DNA of 64,000 nucleotides. Source: Gossypium raimondii. Taxonomy: Eukaryota > Streptophyta > Magnoliopsida > Malvales > Malvaceae. Location of the stretch: the NCBI RefSeq assembly GCF_025698545.1, contig NC_068575.1, positions 59,095,980 to 59,159,979 of the forward strand, in the 5' to 3' direction. Under the pieces are notes generated by a model. That model did no database searches and had not been told where the DNA came from. It saw only the letters and a program-made list of their open reading frames with translations. A program made the position numbers and the translations under genes. Shown here in pieces: positions 38,755 through 51,232 of this stretch; the stretch's first letter is position 1; every line of letters begins with the position of its first letter.

Positions 38755-38995
38755 TGCGATTTTGGTTGAAATGATAAAGTTAAAATTATAAAATTATGAT
38801 GTTTTGGATTCAAATCCCATAATGTCTATTGTGTTTCTATTTTCTAGATTTATCAAAATATAAAAAGAACAAGAAAAGTAAATACCCAAAAAAATAGTTG
38901 TTTCTTTAAAAAGAAATAATTTTTTTAATTTTACAAATGAATTGAGACTTAATTGATAGATGACAATTGATACCAACTCAATGAAACATATCATA
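38755..38995 (+). repeat. tRNA-derived SINE-like copy (A and B boxes)
   Basis: A-box-like TGGTTGAAATG at 38,763 and B-box-like GGATTCAAATCCC at 38,806, spaced as in a tRNA gene. They are followed by a body ending in ACCAACTCAAT. The same arrangement recurs at 61,225-61,460 and 61,565-61,795. Confidence 0.5.
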
Positions 38996-39509
38996 TTTAA
39001 AATTCGTATTTAGAAATTAATTAATAATAAAGTAACTAATTAACATTACAAAATGAATAAATCAATAAGATTCTATAATCAAGTAGAGATATTGCAAAAA
39101 GAAACATCAAAACAAAAGCAGACAAATACATGAAGAATAAAATAATTACAATTAACCTACTTTAATTAGTTAATTAGCAAAAAGCTTATGGGTATGTTGT
39201 GTATAGCACGCGTGGGATTGATGAAATCATTAGCAGTTAAAAATTGCATCACCGGCATGCGACTAATGGGTGCCCATCATCCAAATCAAAATGCATTTTT
39301 GTTGTTAAATATGAACTTTTTAGTTTCTTACGCAAAATCCATCTTATTTAGTTCATCAATCATCATGGAGTTGCAATTTATTTCCATTAAAGTGTTTGAT
39401 CAAATTAAACATTTTCTATTGATTTTAGTATCACGCCAAATCACGTTTTAGTTTAATAGTAAGGGTAAAAGAAAATGTGGAGTCGATTATTTTATACTCT
39501 TTTTCATAA

Positions 39510-39760
39510 TTTTAAAGGAGAAAAATAATATTTTGGTTCACACTAGTTTCAGAATTTAGCAATTTTTTTCAATTTAATCTTTGAACTTGAATTTCCTTAA
39601 GATGACATGATACAGTATTTTAGGTGATGATGTCATCATGCCTTAGTGAAATCCAAGTTCAAGGATTGAATTGAGAGAATTTACTAAGTTCCAAAACTAT
39701 TATGGACTAAAAAGATCATGGACCAAAATAAAACAAATTACGAAATTTAGAGGCTATATG
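39510..39760. mobile_element. small palindromic MITE-like element
   Basis: TAGCAATTTTTTTCAATTTAATC...GAACTTGAATTTC (about 39,557-39,595) matches the reverse complement of about 39,650-39,692 (GAAATCCAAGTTCAAGGATTGAATT...TTACTA). The centre is TGATGATGTCATCA. No coding capacity. Ends and target duplication are unresolved. Confidence 0.5.
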
Positions 39761-40115
39761 TTTACTTTATCCCCATTTTAATTCAAAAGGAAAGATTTGC
39801 AGTAGTTAAATGAATATAGGAAACCAACAAACTCATTTGTGGGACAAAATGATTGATGTACGACAAACAGTAATCGAATAGTAAAGACATGTTAGGTTAA
39901 TAAGCGTGTAACATCAAAACAAGAGACAACTCATGCAACCACATGTCAGATCGCTTTTACACATCAATTAAGACGATATATATTTGATATTTCGAGAAAA
40001 ATACAATTACCAAAATGTAAAATAAAAATAGTAATTAAATAATTCTAGACTAATTTGATTTAATTTTAAAACAACAACAAAAAATTCATCATCTTCCCAG
40101 TTTTCAGTTTCCATT

Positions 40116-40121
40116 TTTATT
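40116..40121 (-). promoter_or_regulatory. possible polyadenylation signal of the CLE gene
   Basis: AATAAA on the minus strand, about 126 bases after the CLE stop codon. Position is suitable; usage is inferred. Confidence 0.35.
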
Positions 40122-40246
40122 TCCACAGACCATCTTCTTTGTAGGCAGAATCTATTCATATTTCAAAATGAAAAACATCAAGAAGAACTTGAAAAAGAAA
40201 AGAAAAGAAAAAAGTGAATCATTGAACATAAGTTGTTCCCGTTTCT

Positions 40247-40432
40247 CTACCTGTTATGCAAAGGATTTGATCCGGTTGGAATCCCTCTTTTGTCATCCAA
40301 TGTGTTATCACAAGAAGTTTTGCAGAAAGAAACAGTGTGATGATCAGAGGAAGTGTAAAGGCCACGAGCAATGGCAAATACTCCAAAATTTGCAAGAATC
40401 AAAAGAATCACTACAAATGTAATTGCACCCAT
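40247..40432 (-). CDS. CLE (CLAVATA3/ESR-related) peptide precursor
   Basis: An intron-less 61-codon gene. Residues 1 to about 22 are a signal peptide (ITFVVILLILANFGVFAIA). A short acidic variable region with two cysteines follows, and the C-terminus is R-G-I-P-T-G-S-N-P-L-H-N-R (49-61). This fits the CLE dodecapeptide consensus R-x-x-P-T/S-G-x-N/D-P-L-H-N, with the Gly6, Pro4, Pro9 and His11 positions intact. CLE peptides are secreted, proteolytically released and perceived by CLV1/BAM-type receptor kinases to control meristem and vascular cell fate (family knowledge). An in-frame TAA three codons upstream of the ATG fixes the start. The exact Arabidopsis counterpart is unclear; the TGSNPLHN tail recalls CLE20-like members. 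It is isolated among repeats, so expression should be confirmed. Confidence 0.75.
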   Translation of the reverse strand: MGAITFVVILLILANFGVFAIARGLYTSSDHHTVSFCKTSCDNTLDDKRGIPTGSNPLHNR

Positions 40433-41141
40433 ACCCGTTTACACCATTCAACAAACTACTTGAGTGACCTCACTTCTCAGCCGATCGATGTATTGCCTGC
40501 AAATGATCTTCAGTAACCATATTACCAAGCTGTCCTAGGAGCAGCGGGATATATGTCTTGATGAACAGCAGCTTGAAAGTCCCTCAAGGTGCGGGGATAT
40601 AAGAAGCTTGAAATTGGTTGATGAATGAATGTTGTGAATCTACTTATTCAGTGTCTGGTTCGATTTGTCGACAAGTTTTGTGGACAGTATTAGCTGGTGT
40701 ACTTGGTTGCCATTTAACCTTGAATTGAAAGCCAATGGACAGATTCTAAATAAGGATATATCTTCTTAGCCTTCTGCGATGGCTTTGTTCTTTGTCTGCT
40801 AGGGCTCTAAGCTTGCACCAATCTCTAGACCACTTGCTCCCTTCAACTGAAACACACGCCTGAATAATTAAATTTATCAACCTTTAACCTTTCTATATTA
40901 TATTAGATGTGCTTTTTTCTTTTTCTCCTTTCATTTTTTATTATGTTACAATATGCCTTCCTTGATGGTTTCTCTCTTCTTCTTTTTTCCTCTTAGGAAA
41001 TAGAGCTGCTAAACTATAACCTAAAATCCAATTTGCCCAATAATAAGAGAGCCTTAAATTGAAATATCCCAACTTTATCCAAGGGGGGCTACGGCCTCTA
41101 CCTTCTCCCCATTGGATTTGTCCGTCGAATACAACTTTCTT
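40433..41141. other. CLE upstream region and spacer
   Basis: Sequence of ordinary complexity at 40,440-40,860 is probably the promoter and leader of the minus-strand CLE gene. The remainder up to the LTR-like element is AT-rich. No other gene is recognised. Confidence 0.4.
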
Positions 41142-44100
41142 TGTAACAGCCTGATTTTGGGTCTAGTGGAATAGTGGTTTCGAGACCACAAATCCGACGA
41201 GGAAAAGTGTAATGGCTTGAATTTTCAAAGGTGTCGAAACGGTGATTCGAGATCACTAAATTCGACAAATGAGTAGAAAATATTATTAATTTAGCGAATA
41301 TAAGTTAAATGTGAAGTTAGGAAAAATTTTGAAATAGTGAATAGTGCACTAGAAACAAATATTAAAATAATTAGAATAAAAAAATGAGGTATTGAGACCT
41401 CAGAGATTTTAAACCGAGCCATAAATATTTTTATAAATATTTATGGAGTGTTAAAAAGTTAGTATTAAAGTTTCGTCAAGAAATTTTAAAGTTCCGATAA
41501 TTAATTGAACAAAAAGGACTAATTTGTAACAAATGGAAAATTATAGAAAATGATTAAATAGCTTAGATGATAAAATGAAGAGGGCTTAAAAGGAAAATGG
41601 ACCCAAGTTCTATTTGGGCTGGACGGTAAAGGTATGAAATCAGCAAGAAAGTAAGAAGGATTAAGGGCAAAATTGGAATATTGCAAAATTTGCTTAATAA
41701 AGTTAGGACCAAAGTGGAATTATCTAGATTTCTCTTCATTTTTTCTGCATTCTCATCAGCTAAAACACCATAGAAGGGTTTCTTCAAGCTGGTTCTTCAT
41801 ATTTTTACTGCAAGTAAGTTCAATTCTTGAATATTTCTTGAAATTTTTGTGTTTTTGTGACTTTTACAACTAGGCCCACTTGTTAAATTCATTGGTTTTT
41901 GATTCTATGTAAGAAGTTGAAAGTTGCTATGAATACATGCTGGAAGTATATGATGATTTAGCATGGCATTAGAGTTTTAAATTGTTCATATGCTGATTTT
42001 ATTGAAAGAATTGAATAGAAAGTGAGTGTTTGGGACCTAATAGTAAAAGAGTTTGAAGTTAGGATTTTATGTGGAAATTCTGAATTTCAATAGTTGTGAA
42101 ATAACTTATAATGTCTAGGTAAAGTAATAATTGAAAAAAATTAGCTTAATTGAGGGGTTAATTGAGCAAGGACTGAATTGTATGAACTGTGAAATTTGGG
42201 GCAAAATGGAAATAAATATTTTGCACTAAAACAGTTTTGGACAGCAGCAGTGGTTTAACTTTGAAAAATCACCAAAAATTGTAGGAATTTAATTGTAGGG
42301 TCAATAAAATTTGAAATTAAAGCTTATTGAGTCTAGTTTCTCATAGAAGAAACGGTGCAAGTAATGGATTTATAAATTATGAGATATAATGATTTCGGGT
42401 TCCCCTGTTCTGACTTTGGAAAATCATAAAAAATTTAATAAAAATAATTATGAGTTATAATTTATATGCTTAGAATTCTTAATGAGTCTATTTTCAAAGG
42501 AAACAAACGGAAACATCATCAGAATTCTGTACAATTAGATAATTCATTTTTAGTGAAGAGTGGTCGGAACTGTCAGACAGCAAAACAGGGAAAACTTTAA
42601 AGAATAAACTGTACTATTTGGCTAAACCAAAAATTTTGAAATTTTTATGGTAAGAAGATATGTGAGTCTAGTTTCAGGGAAAATCAACGAATCTTAATTT
42701 GGAGCTCTGTAGCTCCGGATAAAAATAATTTAGTGACCCTGACTCGGATAAACAGCTTTGAATATACATGTGAGTGAATAGTAAAATTATAGTTAATATT
42801 GTTTAAGTGTGTTATACACATTAAGGATGTGGAATGGAGAGGAGGAGGAGGAGGAAAATTGGGAAATATATGAATGATTTGTGTATAATTGGTCATGTGT
42901 TTGATTATAATTGATAAACGATGAAATATAAATGATGCTTATATTTGTGCATTATTGGTCATGGCTTAAGCTCATGTGTGAAAATAAAGTTTCATAGTAT
43001 GTGTGTATGATATATGATTTGGCATGAAATAATGTCATGAATGGTTTATCATGTGGTTAGTTCCAAAAAGAGTTATGTTTAAATACACTAGCTTGCAACT
43101 ATGGTTAAATGATATGTTTATATCTTGTGTGATGCGCATAGGAAACAAGTGTGGAAAGATAATGAAATAGTAAGTTCATATGGCTGAAATTTAATGGTTA
43201 AACGTTAATTTCATGAATTGTATGATGCATGATGAGATATATTTATTATTGAAATAAAAAATAAAATAAAAATAAAATATGTGAATCTTTGAAATGTATA
43301 TGAACCGAAAAGTAATTAGTGATTTGAATTTGATTGGAAAATGAATATATATATATATATGAATTGAATGAAAGTGAATTAAAGTATGAATAAGTGTGAA
43401 TACGTGAATTGAGTATCGACTGAAAAGTGGTTTAAATTGAATCGAAGTATGATTACATGTGAATATCTGGAATATGTATTGGTAGATTAGAAAGTGGAAA
43501 GTGAATTTGAATTGAAATGTGATTATTGAATAGAAATTGAAATGGTTTGAATTGAATTATTGAATTGAACTGGAATATTAAAATTGGTGAGTGATATGGA
43601 TTTTATTGGAATTGAAATCGAGAAAGTAGAAATTGATATGTGAGACTAATACTGAACTAAATCATGGAATACTGAATACTGTTATGTGTACTGCATTGAA
43701 CTGTGAAAATCCTGAAGTAATGAATTACTGCAATACTGTGAAACTTATTGAAATAAGGAATTATAATTGATATTGAACTAAGATGGAAATTATACTGAAA
43801 AGTGAATTAAATGCACTATTAACTAGTCGGGCTAGTCGGATATAGTTGGCATGCCATAGGATATGGAAGAGTACGGGGTATTTGCCGGCTTACTGATTAG
43901 GCACTTATGTGCCGACTCATCGTTATCGTTATCGATTCGATTCGGCACTTTGTGTGTCGAATCATTATCTTATTACCGATTCGGTACTTTGTGTGTCGAA
44001 TCATCATATCGTTATCATTATCGATTCGACACTTTGTGTGTCGAATCTTATATCTTATCATATCATTATGATTCAGCACTTTGTGTGTTGAATCTCATTA

Positions 44101-44788
44101 TCATCTATCGCTACTGCTCTCGATTCATCGCTTGGTGTGTTTGGTTGGAATCCGTGTATCCGCCAAGTCCGAGTCAAGTTAATAGGGCAAATGAAATAAA
44201 GTTCTTGATAAAACTAAATCGAATGATATGACATATGTGAAAGGGTAAGAATTATGGTTCAAGAAATGATAAGGATAAATTTTATGAAATAGATTTTGAT
44301 AATATGAAGTAATGTAAAAATGAGAAGTGGAAATGAAATAATTTGAAATAGTGAAATGATACTTGAATTTAATTGAATACAAGTTATTGAGATATATTTG
44401 TTGATTTAATGTATGAATTGAGTATTTAAAGATTACAATTGTAAATTGAATATAAAAGAACGAATTGACAATGGAAACCGATGATGGATGAATTATTAAA
44501 ATGTAATGGGAAATTGAAATGAATGTGAAATAGTCATTGAAAGACTAATGTTGTAAGGTTTTAGATATGAAATAGGATAAATTATTTAACTGAGATATAT
44601 AAATGAAATATATGAAATAATGATTTTATGAAATGATTATTGATGAAATGCATGAAATATATTAGGTATGTTTTAAGTATTAGTTTTGTGTTCAATTATA
44701 TTAGTAATTAGCCAAGAATTAATTTGGCACCAAATGTAATATTCCTATATCGGGTTCCTTAAGTCAAACATGATATAGGGGTGTTGTA
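41142..44788 (+). mobile_element. LTR-like element related to the 3.4 kb solo LTR
   Basis: Starts TGTAACAGCCTGATTTTGGG. Within the first 120 bases it repeats its own beginning (TGTAATGGCTTGAATTTTC...ATTCGAGATCACTAAATTCGAC), a tandem duplication of the LTR start. It shares block after block with 30,761-34,197, including ACTATTAACTAGTCGGGCT and TCCGTGTATCCGCCAAGTCCGAG. The right end is taken at GATATAGGGGTGTTGTA (44,788). No 5-base target duplication is visible, so this border is uncertain or the element is rearranged. No coding capacity. Confidence 0.65.
43895..44095 (+). repeat. hairpin array in the 41.1-44.8 kb LTR-like element
   Basis: Five hairpins: GGCAC-TTAT-GTGCC, then ATTCGGCAC/GTGTCGAAT, TTCGGTAC/GTGTCGAA, ATTCGACAC/GTGTCGAAT and ATTCAGCAC/GTGTTGAAT, with TTTGT loops. 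They are separated by TATC/TATCG-rich spacers. The outer stem pair changes from CG to A-T in the last unit and pairing is retained. Confidence 0.8.
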
Positions 44789-44976
44789 TGTTGTATTCGA
44801 TTTTGGTTGAAGAATGAAGTTATTATTGAAAAAATAATTATAATTTGAAATTCTTTATTATAATATTTAAAATATCAAAATACTTGGCATGTTTTAATTA
44901 TGTATTGTATTGAATAATGTTAAATGGTATTTAATAAATTTAAACAATAAATACTATGTAATGCATATATATGATT

Positions 44977-45410
44977 TCACAATGAAATAATTGAGCGATC
45001 AGTTTCGACAACAAAAACAAAAATAGATGGTTCTTCTTCCATTCGAAAGGAGACATTTTCTATGTCTAGACTAGCCCTAGCTAAACAATGTCTAAAACAA
45101 GTCTTGATATTGTCTCCTAATCGCCTACGATCATCAAGAATCAAATCAATGTACTCTGACTCCCCTTGTTCTAGTTGTTTGATAAGAGACCTTGCATCAC
45201 CTTCGAAGTTGTAGGTAGATCTGATGGTTGAACGACAAGCATAAACCCCGATCATGGTTGGGTCTATAACAAAAGGGACTCAATTCGCTCCTACTGTTAT
45301 AGTTTCCCCGAGATTCTTTCTTGCTATAAAGCCCACCACTCCAAAGCATAGAGCTCCACCAAAGTTCGTCGTTAATACTTAATAGTGGTGGTCTCGTAGA
45401 ATCCAAGTCT
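44977..45410 (-). pseudogene. degenerate LINE RNase H fragment
   Basis: Minus-strand translation shows GVVGFIARKNLGE, then YNFEGDARSLIKQLEQGES, DDRRRLGDN, FRHCLARASL and FRMEEEPSIF. This is the order of the C-terminal half of plant LINE RNase H domains (EGDA...ND/AHALARAS...EE-P--I). Stops and frame changes separate the parts, and the N-terminal DG strand is not clear. Sequence up to about 45,700 may belong to the same relic but is not recognisable. Confidence 0.65.
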
Positions 45411-45948
45411 TCCTAGTCAATTGAGGCAGCATCACTAGTAAAATTTGGGCTAAAGCAAACTTCCATATATTGATCAGAGGGGTACTGATCACCAATACAA
45501 ATCTCTATCCCTTATGAAACTTTCGATTCCGATTATACTAGATACTCTTTTAACAAGCAAGACCCAAACTAAGTTTAACCTTATTTGCCTAGCTAGGAGG
45601 TCAACCAAGATCTTGTGTGCGACGACAGTAGTGGTCAAAACATGAAACCCAGAGCACTCTAAACACCCAAAGCATTCAAGCAATCCTTGCATGCATGTCA
45701 GGTTTTCTCCACCTCTAGTCTACATCGCCGACTATATGTTTGTTGATTATTAATTCGTTTTTTGTACAGATTTGCTAGCTGGGTAGTAGATCACAAGATT
45801 TTGATCGTCGTTGGGACGTGGCCCTTCCACCACTTCTTAAAAGGACTTTGTTGCTCATCTGAAATAAGCCTATACTCTATTTGTTGTGATAATAAAGTGT
45901 CCAAATCATAAACTTAAATCAAAACGAAGCCTAAGAGTGAAAGACTTA
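45411..45948. other. spacer between LINE relic and MITE
   Basis: Ordinary-complexity DNA, possibly an unrecognised upstream part of the minus-strand LINE relic. No gene is seen. Confidence 0.35.
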
Positions 45949-46098
45949 GGCTGGGTTTGGATAGACGATTGGATGCGATGCGGTGCGTTTAGCTTACTTT
46001 TTATCTCACGTTAGAGTATCACTACAGTATCTAATCTCACCGCCACCGCTGTTTTTACACTAACCGTAAGTAAACGCACGGCCCATCCAAACCCACGC
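45949..46098. mobile_element. Tourist-like MITE (PIF/Harbinger type), 150 bp
   Basis: Imperfect terminal inverted repeats GGCTGGGTTTGGATAGACG and its partner ending ...CCATCCAAACCCACGC. They are flanked by TTA at both sides (45,946-45,948 and 46,099-46,101), the target duplication typical of PIF/Harbinger elements. There is no coding capacity. It is unusually GC-rich for this window. Confidence 0.8.
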
Positions 46099-46101
46099 TT
46101 A

Positions 46102-46943
46102 ATCATGGTAGCCTTTCTTGAAACAAAAATAATCATATCAGACTTCCACTGCTCTCATCAAATAAATCACACACTGAATAAAATACTAGAAAATCCAATA
46201 ATAAAAAAATCCAAACACTTTTTTTTTCTAACAAAAATTAAAAAGGTGATTGTCCAAGTAGGATCGGCCCATGGATCCAATATGGATCCAAGTGACAACA
46301 GCCTGTTATCCTTCCACTGCCAAGAGGGGGAAGTTTTCGCTGCTCTGTGAAACCAGCCTCACGCGGTGCCTTCCACTCTAGGAGCCACAAGACCCAAGCC
46401 TTCGCACAAGACACCTGGCTCAACTCCTGGCTTGGAACGGACAGGCCTGAGGAGAGCCACAATGGAACCGAATTCATGTGCCGAACCAATGTCCAATCAC
46501 CTTAATACCTCCGCTAGGATTACAAGCAAGCGCTACCCAACTCAGCGAGCAAATGATCTCTTAACATATTATTTAAACAGCGGGCTCTTTAGATATAACT
46601 TCGATGTGGGATATTTTCTTCTTTCAGGAAAATCAAGTCGAGTGATGACTTTGGGGTGCTATCCGAAGTGTAAACTCACTGTTCTACTCAAAATTGATTA
46701 TTGACAAAGATAAAATAGATATATCTGAATGAGAAACCAACGAATCATGTAATAGAAATGAAAGGAATTGATCTCGACAGAGCCCTCATTTAGCTATCAT
46801 TATCATACAAAATTGAAATGCTTTTGTTCTTTTCTGTTTAACACCAGTTCCCTAGTTTGCTGGCTTTTGATCCGATACATTGACTTTAAATCTTAGTTCA
46901 GAATCAATTTCCTTTAACTATTATTTCCTTTAAAAGTGAACGG
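46102..46943. other. unassigned GC-rich island
   Basis: About 46,245-46,690 is much GC-richer than its flanks, with TGGATCCAA repeated and a GATGTGGGATATTTT motif. Both strands have open frames of 80-112 codons, but their translations match no family I know. A TRIM or other short retroelement is possible but shows no clear termini. Confidence 0.35.
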
Positions 46944-47189
46944 CTAATCAAAATTCAACATTATAAGTCTATTCCATAACCCCATAGCCATCCTCCATAA
47001 CTGATATTGTAGAATATGTGGTAATAAAAAAGCCTCAAGTGATATTCCCCCATTACCATCTCTCCTAATTAATTTCACATTGATGGGCACAGCTTTAAGA
47101 AAGCCATCTGCTTTCAAGTTAGACCATCCCTTGGGAACATGACTAGGACTCTGATGAGAGTCGAATGTACTAAGAATGTGTCTGATCAA
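46944..47189 (-). pseudogene. possible LINE RNase H relic
   Basis: The minus-strand frame contains P-K-G-W-S-N-L-K-A-D-G, then RRDGNGG and an LQYQLWRMAMGL stretch. Their order and spacing resemble P-GW-K-NTDG, RD-G--GG and AELW---GL of LINE RNase H. The match is loose and several key residues differ. Confidence 0.35.
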
Positions 47190-50100
47190 ATTCTTATGTG
47201 AATAACTTCACATATATTTGAAGGATTATACCCTCGTTCTAAAGTTAAAAGCTACTCAAAGTCCAATTATTCAAAGCTCAAATCATATTGAACAAATATA
47301 TCACATAGAGCTACTCAAAATGTTGTACATTTGTTTTCGAACATTTTAGCAGCAGTTTGTTGAACTGTTTTAGCCATCTCTCTCACCCTATATCTGCAAC
47401 TGACACCACCATTGCACCACCGTTCATCAAATCCATACTCATCCTCCCAACCGAAGACTTGCTGCCGCACTCGATACAAGTCATTCCCTTTAACCGAACC
47501 ATTAAGACATTGAAGAACAAGAAGATATGCTCATTCGCTGGCTGTGTCGACTTTGAATGGCAAAGCAAGATGGCCTTAGACTTTCGAGCGTTGATGACGT
47601 GAGGGAGACGAACCCTTTTGTCTGTGTATTGGTAAACAAATTCCTTGAGTTAATCATTTACCTTTTGCATACTTTTTGCATGGTCATAGGTTAGTTGTTT
47701 CATATCTTTGAGGAATTTCAATGCTTGGTTGCTGCATGGTTCATACTCTGCTCATGCAATTCATAGTGCTGTCATGTTATAATTTGTTATTTATGTAATA
47801 TGTGAGAAATTACTTGGTTGCTACAGCTTTCATTTCATCATCTTTTTTATATATTTTGTGGCTCCTTTATCACTTTTACCTGGGAGTTTAGTTTATACAT
47901 ATACATGTTTGTATAATTCATGCGTACATGGCTATTAAAATCTAGTCTGATCTCACAATGTTGATTTAAAAGTGGTTCAGCATGTGTGCATTTAACCATG
48001 ATTTTTTTTTTTCTTTTGGATTACAAAATTAACGAAAATGTTGTCAAAATTATTAGATACCATATCATCTACATTTTAAAAGTTAAAATACTCTTTTCGA
48101 AAACACGAGTGAATACAAATTTTATTTTATAATAAAAAGATCATATTTGACAAATTATCTAGTTCTAAAATTAAATTCACTCCATTACATAAATTTATAT
48201 CAATGTCAATTTTTTACGAGATCATGTTTAAGTACTGAACTTAACGTGTAATTTTCTCAATCTAAAAACAACACATATTAGACAATATGTCAATTTTTGG
48301 GAGTTGTGAGGATGCTAATACATTTTTTACTTGTAGCCGACTCCCGAACCCAAACTCATTTTACTCTAATTTTTAACATGGATCCAAAATTTATCTTGAT
48401 AAAAGAACTTCAAATTTTTTTTAAAAAGGTAATTTATTAAGTGGCTGATCGCACATCGTCAAAAAGACTGATAACAACTCTTATTTTCTTAATAAAATCC
48501 AACATTCTAATAATTTTTTCTATATTTTCTCAAATGTCGTCAAAATTATTTCAACATCTGTAATTTAACAGAAAATCGTGGCACATAAATAATAAAGTTT
48601 GTGTAAGAATTAAAATTAAAATTTGATATATACAAATACATTAAATTTCAATTTGATATATACAAAATCCTGATTTGAAACCGTCTATAAAGGCTTAAAA
48701 ATGTGATTAGTTTTCATTATTTTATTTCATCTTAAACATTTTTGAAAAAATCATTATGTTTATATTAATCTTGTTTCAAAAATAGTAAATGGTCTTAGTT
48801 TCTGTATGTTCCGGTCATTGCAAGGCCAGTTGTTATTCATATATGGTTTCATTTCTTATGCCATTGGCTTCTAACTGATCATATATTTGTAATTTTATTA
48901 TATTTGAATAATTATTTTAAAATGTAAATTTATTTATTATTAACATCAAATTTAAATATTATCACTGAGTTGGAATTTAATTTAAATTAATAAAATATCC
49001 AAATTTATTAAATATCTTAATTTAAAATTCAAAATAAAATATCTTTCAAGTAACACAGATAATAATTCAAATATTGGAATTCAAATTCATAGGTCCTGTT
49101 TGGTAATTGACTTATAACCGATTGTTGATTGTAATGGTTGGTTTGATTAACTGATTTTACTAACTGTTTATTTAAAAGTGTTTGATAAAACTTAGTTAAT
49201 AGTGAAAGTGATATGTGTAAAATGATAAATAAGGACATAACACATTTTATTGTTAAGTATTTACTTGTTTATAATACTTTAGACTTTATTAGGTGAAATT
49301 ATTGAAATAAAACACTATTACCAAGGAATTAAAACATCCATTATGAAATTTAATTAGTGACTATTTTAAAATTTAACTTCTTTATTTGCAAATATTAACC
49401 TTGTGAAAATTGAAAATATTAATGGTGTACCAATATAATTGTAAATTATATTCTTAGTGATAATTATGTCATGTTCTTAGTATGTAAATTAGTGATAATT
49501 ATGTCACACTCTGAATAAATTTGTCAAGTGGAATATTTCAATAAATATAAAGTTGCATAAAAAATCATTTTAAACAAATAAATTAAAAATAAATTAAGAG
49601 TAGATAAATATTCAAGAAATAGATACATATCTTATTACGTTTGTGAGCATGTGACAAAGTGAGTAATTTTTTAGCAAGCATTGGCATATATGTCATTCCA
49701 CATATCACATTTACAATCAGCTGGGATAAACCTGGGAAAAAAGTTGTTTATCCCAGCGTTTTTGTTTTGAAGATTTTAACTCAACAAGCTCTTACAAACC
49801 TCCATTCACTAAACACTACAAGTAGAAATTGATTACTCAATCCTCTATTTGTGCTCAAATTAACTTAAAAAAAAACTCAAAACCCTATTTGAGTTGATAT
49901 TCTCAAATTATTCTGAATGCAGTACATATAATAACTAAAATATTATCTTATCTGCAAAATGAATAAACGGAACACAAATTAAATGTACACAAGTGTCTAC
50001 TATGAAATGAAACATGAGAATGCCACAGTTTGGGTTTGAATAAACATGTTTGGCATTGACGATGGGGTTGGGTCATGGGTGTGAGCTGATTTACTTCTTT

Positions 50101-51164
50101 GACGGGTTTTGTGGAATATGGAAAATGAAAGAGGGAATCCAAGTTTGTGAGTCGTGTGGAAAATGAATCACCCCATCTTGTAAATTGGATTAAACATAAA
50201 CTTAAAACCATATTAAACATCCTATCATTAGATCATTAAAACGTCACTTCATATATATCTGCCGACGAATTTACAATGTTTTAAAATGTTAGATGGAGGC
50301 ATTGAAAAGCAATTGCTTTCATGTCTGAATGAAGGGCTACAAATCACATGTTATTGACATCATTGGGGTTGATTTCTGAATTTCAATATCTTAATTTTTT
50401 AGTGTAGGACAGCAACATGGACCGTCTCTTAACATCTTTTTTGACTTTATTGTCCGTATAACGTAGGATTTTGACTCAGTTTGTGTCATCCAATCATATA
50501 CATGCTTCTACCTTACTCCAAGTTTCTTAGATCAGCTCTTTCCCTCTGTTTGAATGACCCAAGAGTCAAGGTCTATAGCTAGCTTAATCAATAATAATAA
50601 TAATCCCCTACCCAAGTCATAATTAAAATCTTGCCTAAATCAAAACCAACTACCATGTCGGTTTTCGGTTGATCTCATATATCTATTGTAGCGTGTATAT
50701 ATTATGGCATATCTATGTAAGATTAAATGAGTTTTAGGAAAAATACTATTTATGATGGAAAATACAATAACCCTAAGATTTATTTATTAAATAAAATGAC
50801 AACTTTATGTTTTGCTAGTTACTTATTTTTGTTATTTTCAAGCTTTATATTCAATCATTTTAATTAAAAATAATAAAATATTTAAATTATAAATTACATT
50901 AAATTTTAATATAATTACAAGCATAATGTAGTTCTCAATTAATGATAAAATGTTTATATTTTCTTTTTTAAGTTAGAAGCACAGTCACATTATAACCACA
51001 AAGAACAAATACGAATAACTATAATAAGAATTGTTCATTATAAAGTATAATCGACTAATAGCTAGAATATATTTAGACCTAGATTAAAAAAACACTATAT
51101 ATGACCTAATATAGTATGACAAATCAAAATAAATATGAATTGAGAATCCACACATGATTTATAT
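47190..51164. other. AT-rich spacer
   Basis: No gene is recognised. An 81-codon open frame at 47,357-47,602 (+) is of ordinary complexity but matches nothing I know. The rest is AT-rich DNA. About 49,070-49,790 looks repeat-derived but lacks clear ends. Confidence 0.4.
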
Positions 51165-51232
51165 AAAATGAGACTCAAACCTAGGATCTAAGTTCTTAGG
51201 ACCGTAACATTGCCAATAAACTAAGGCCTTTT
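51165..51232 (-). repeat. tRNA-like / SINE head with A and B boxes
   Basis: On the minus strand TAGTTTATTGG (A box) lies about 32 bases before GGTTTGAGTCT (B box), both fitting RNA polymerase III promoter consensus. No complete cloverleaf forms, so a SINE head or tRNA pseudogene is more likely than a working tRNA gene. Confidence 0.45.

Noticed and set aside
40168..40422. Lys-rich plus-strand frame opposite the CLE gene
   Set aside because: It is the antisense shadow of the CLE frame and has no recognisable domain.
43863..44231. 122-codon frame with repeated TLCVES-type motif
   Set aside because: It is the translation of the LTR hairpin repeat, not a protein.
47357..47602. 81-codon plus-strand frame as a gene
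   Set aside because: No start context, no family resemblance, and an equally open minus-strand frame overlaps it.
51165..51232. Functional tRNA gene
   Set aside because: A and B boxes are present but the acceptor and anticodon stems do not close.
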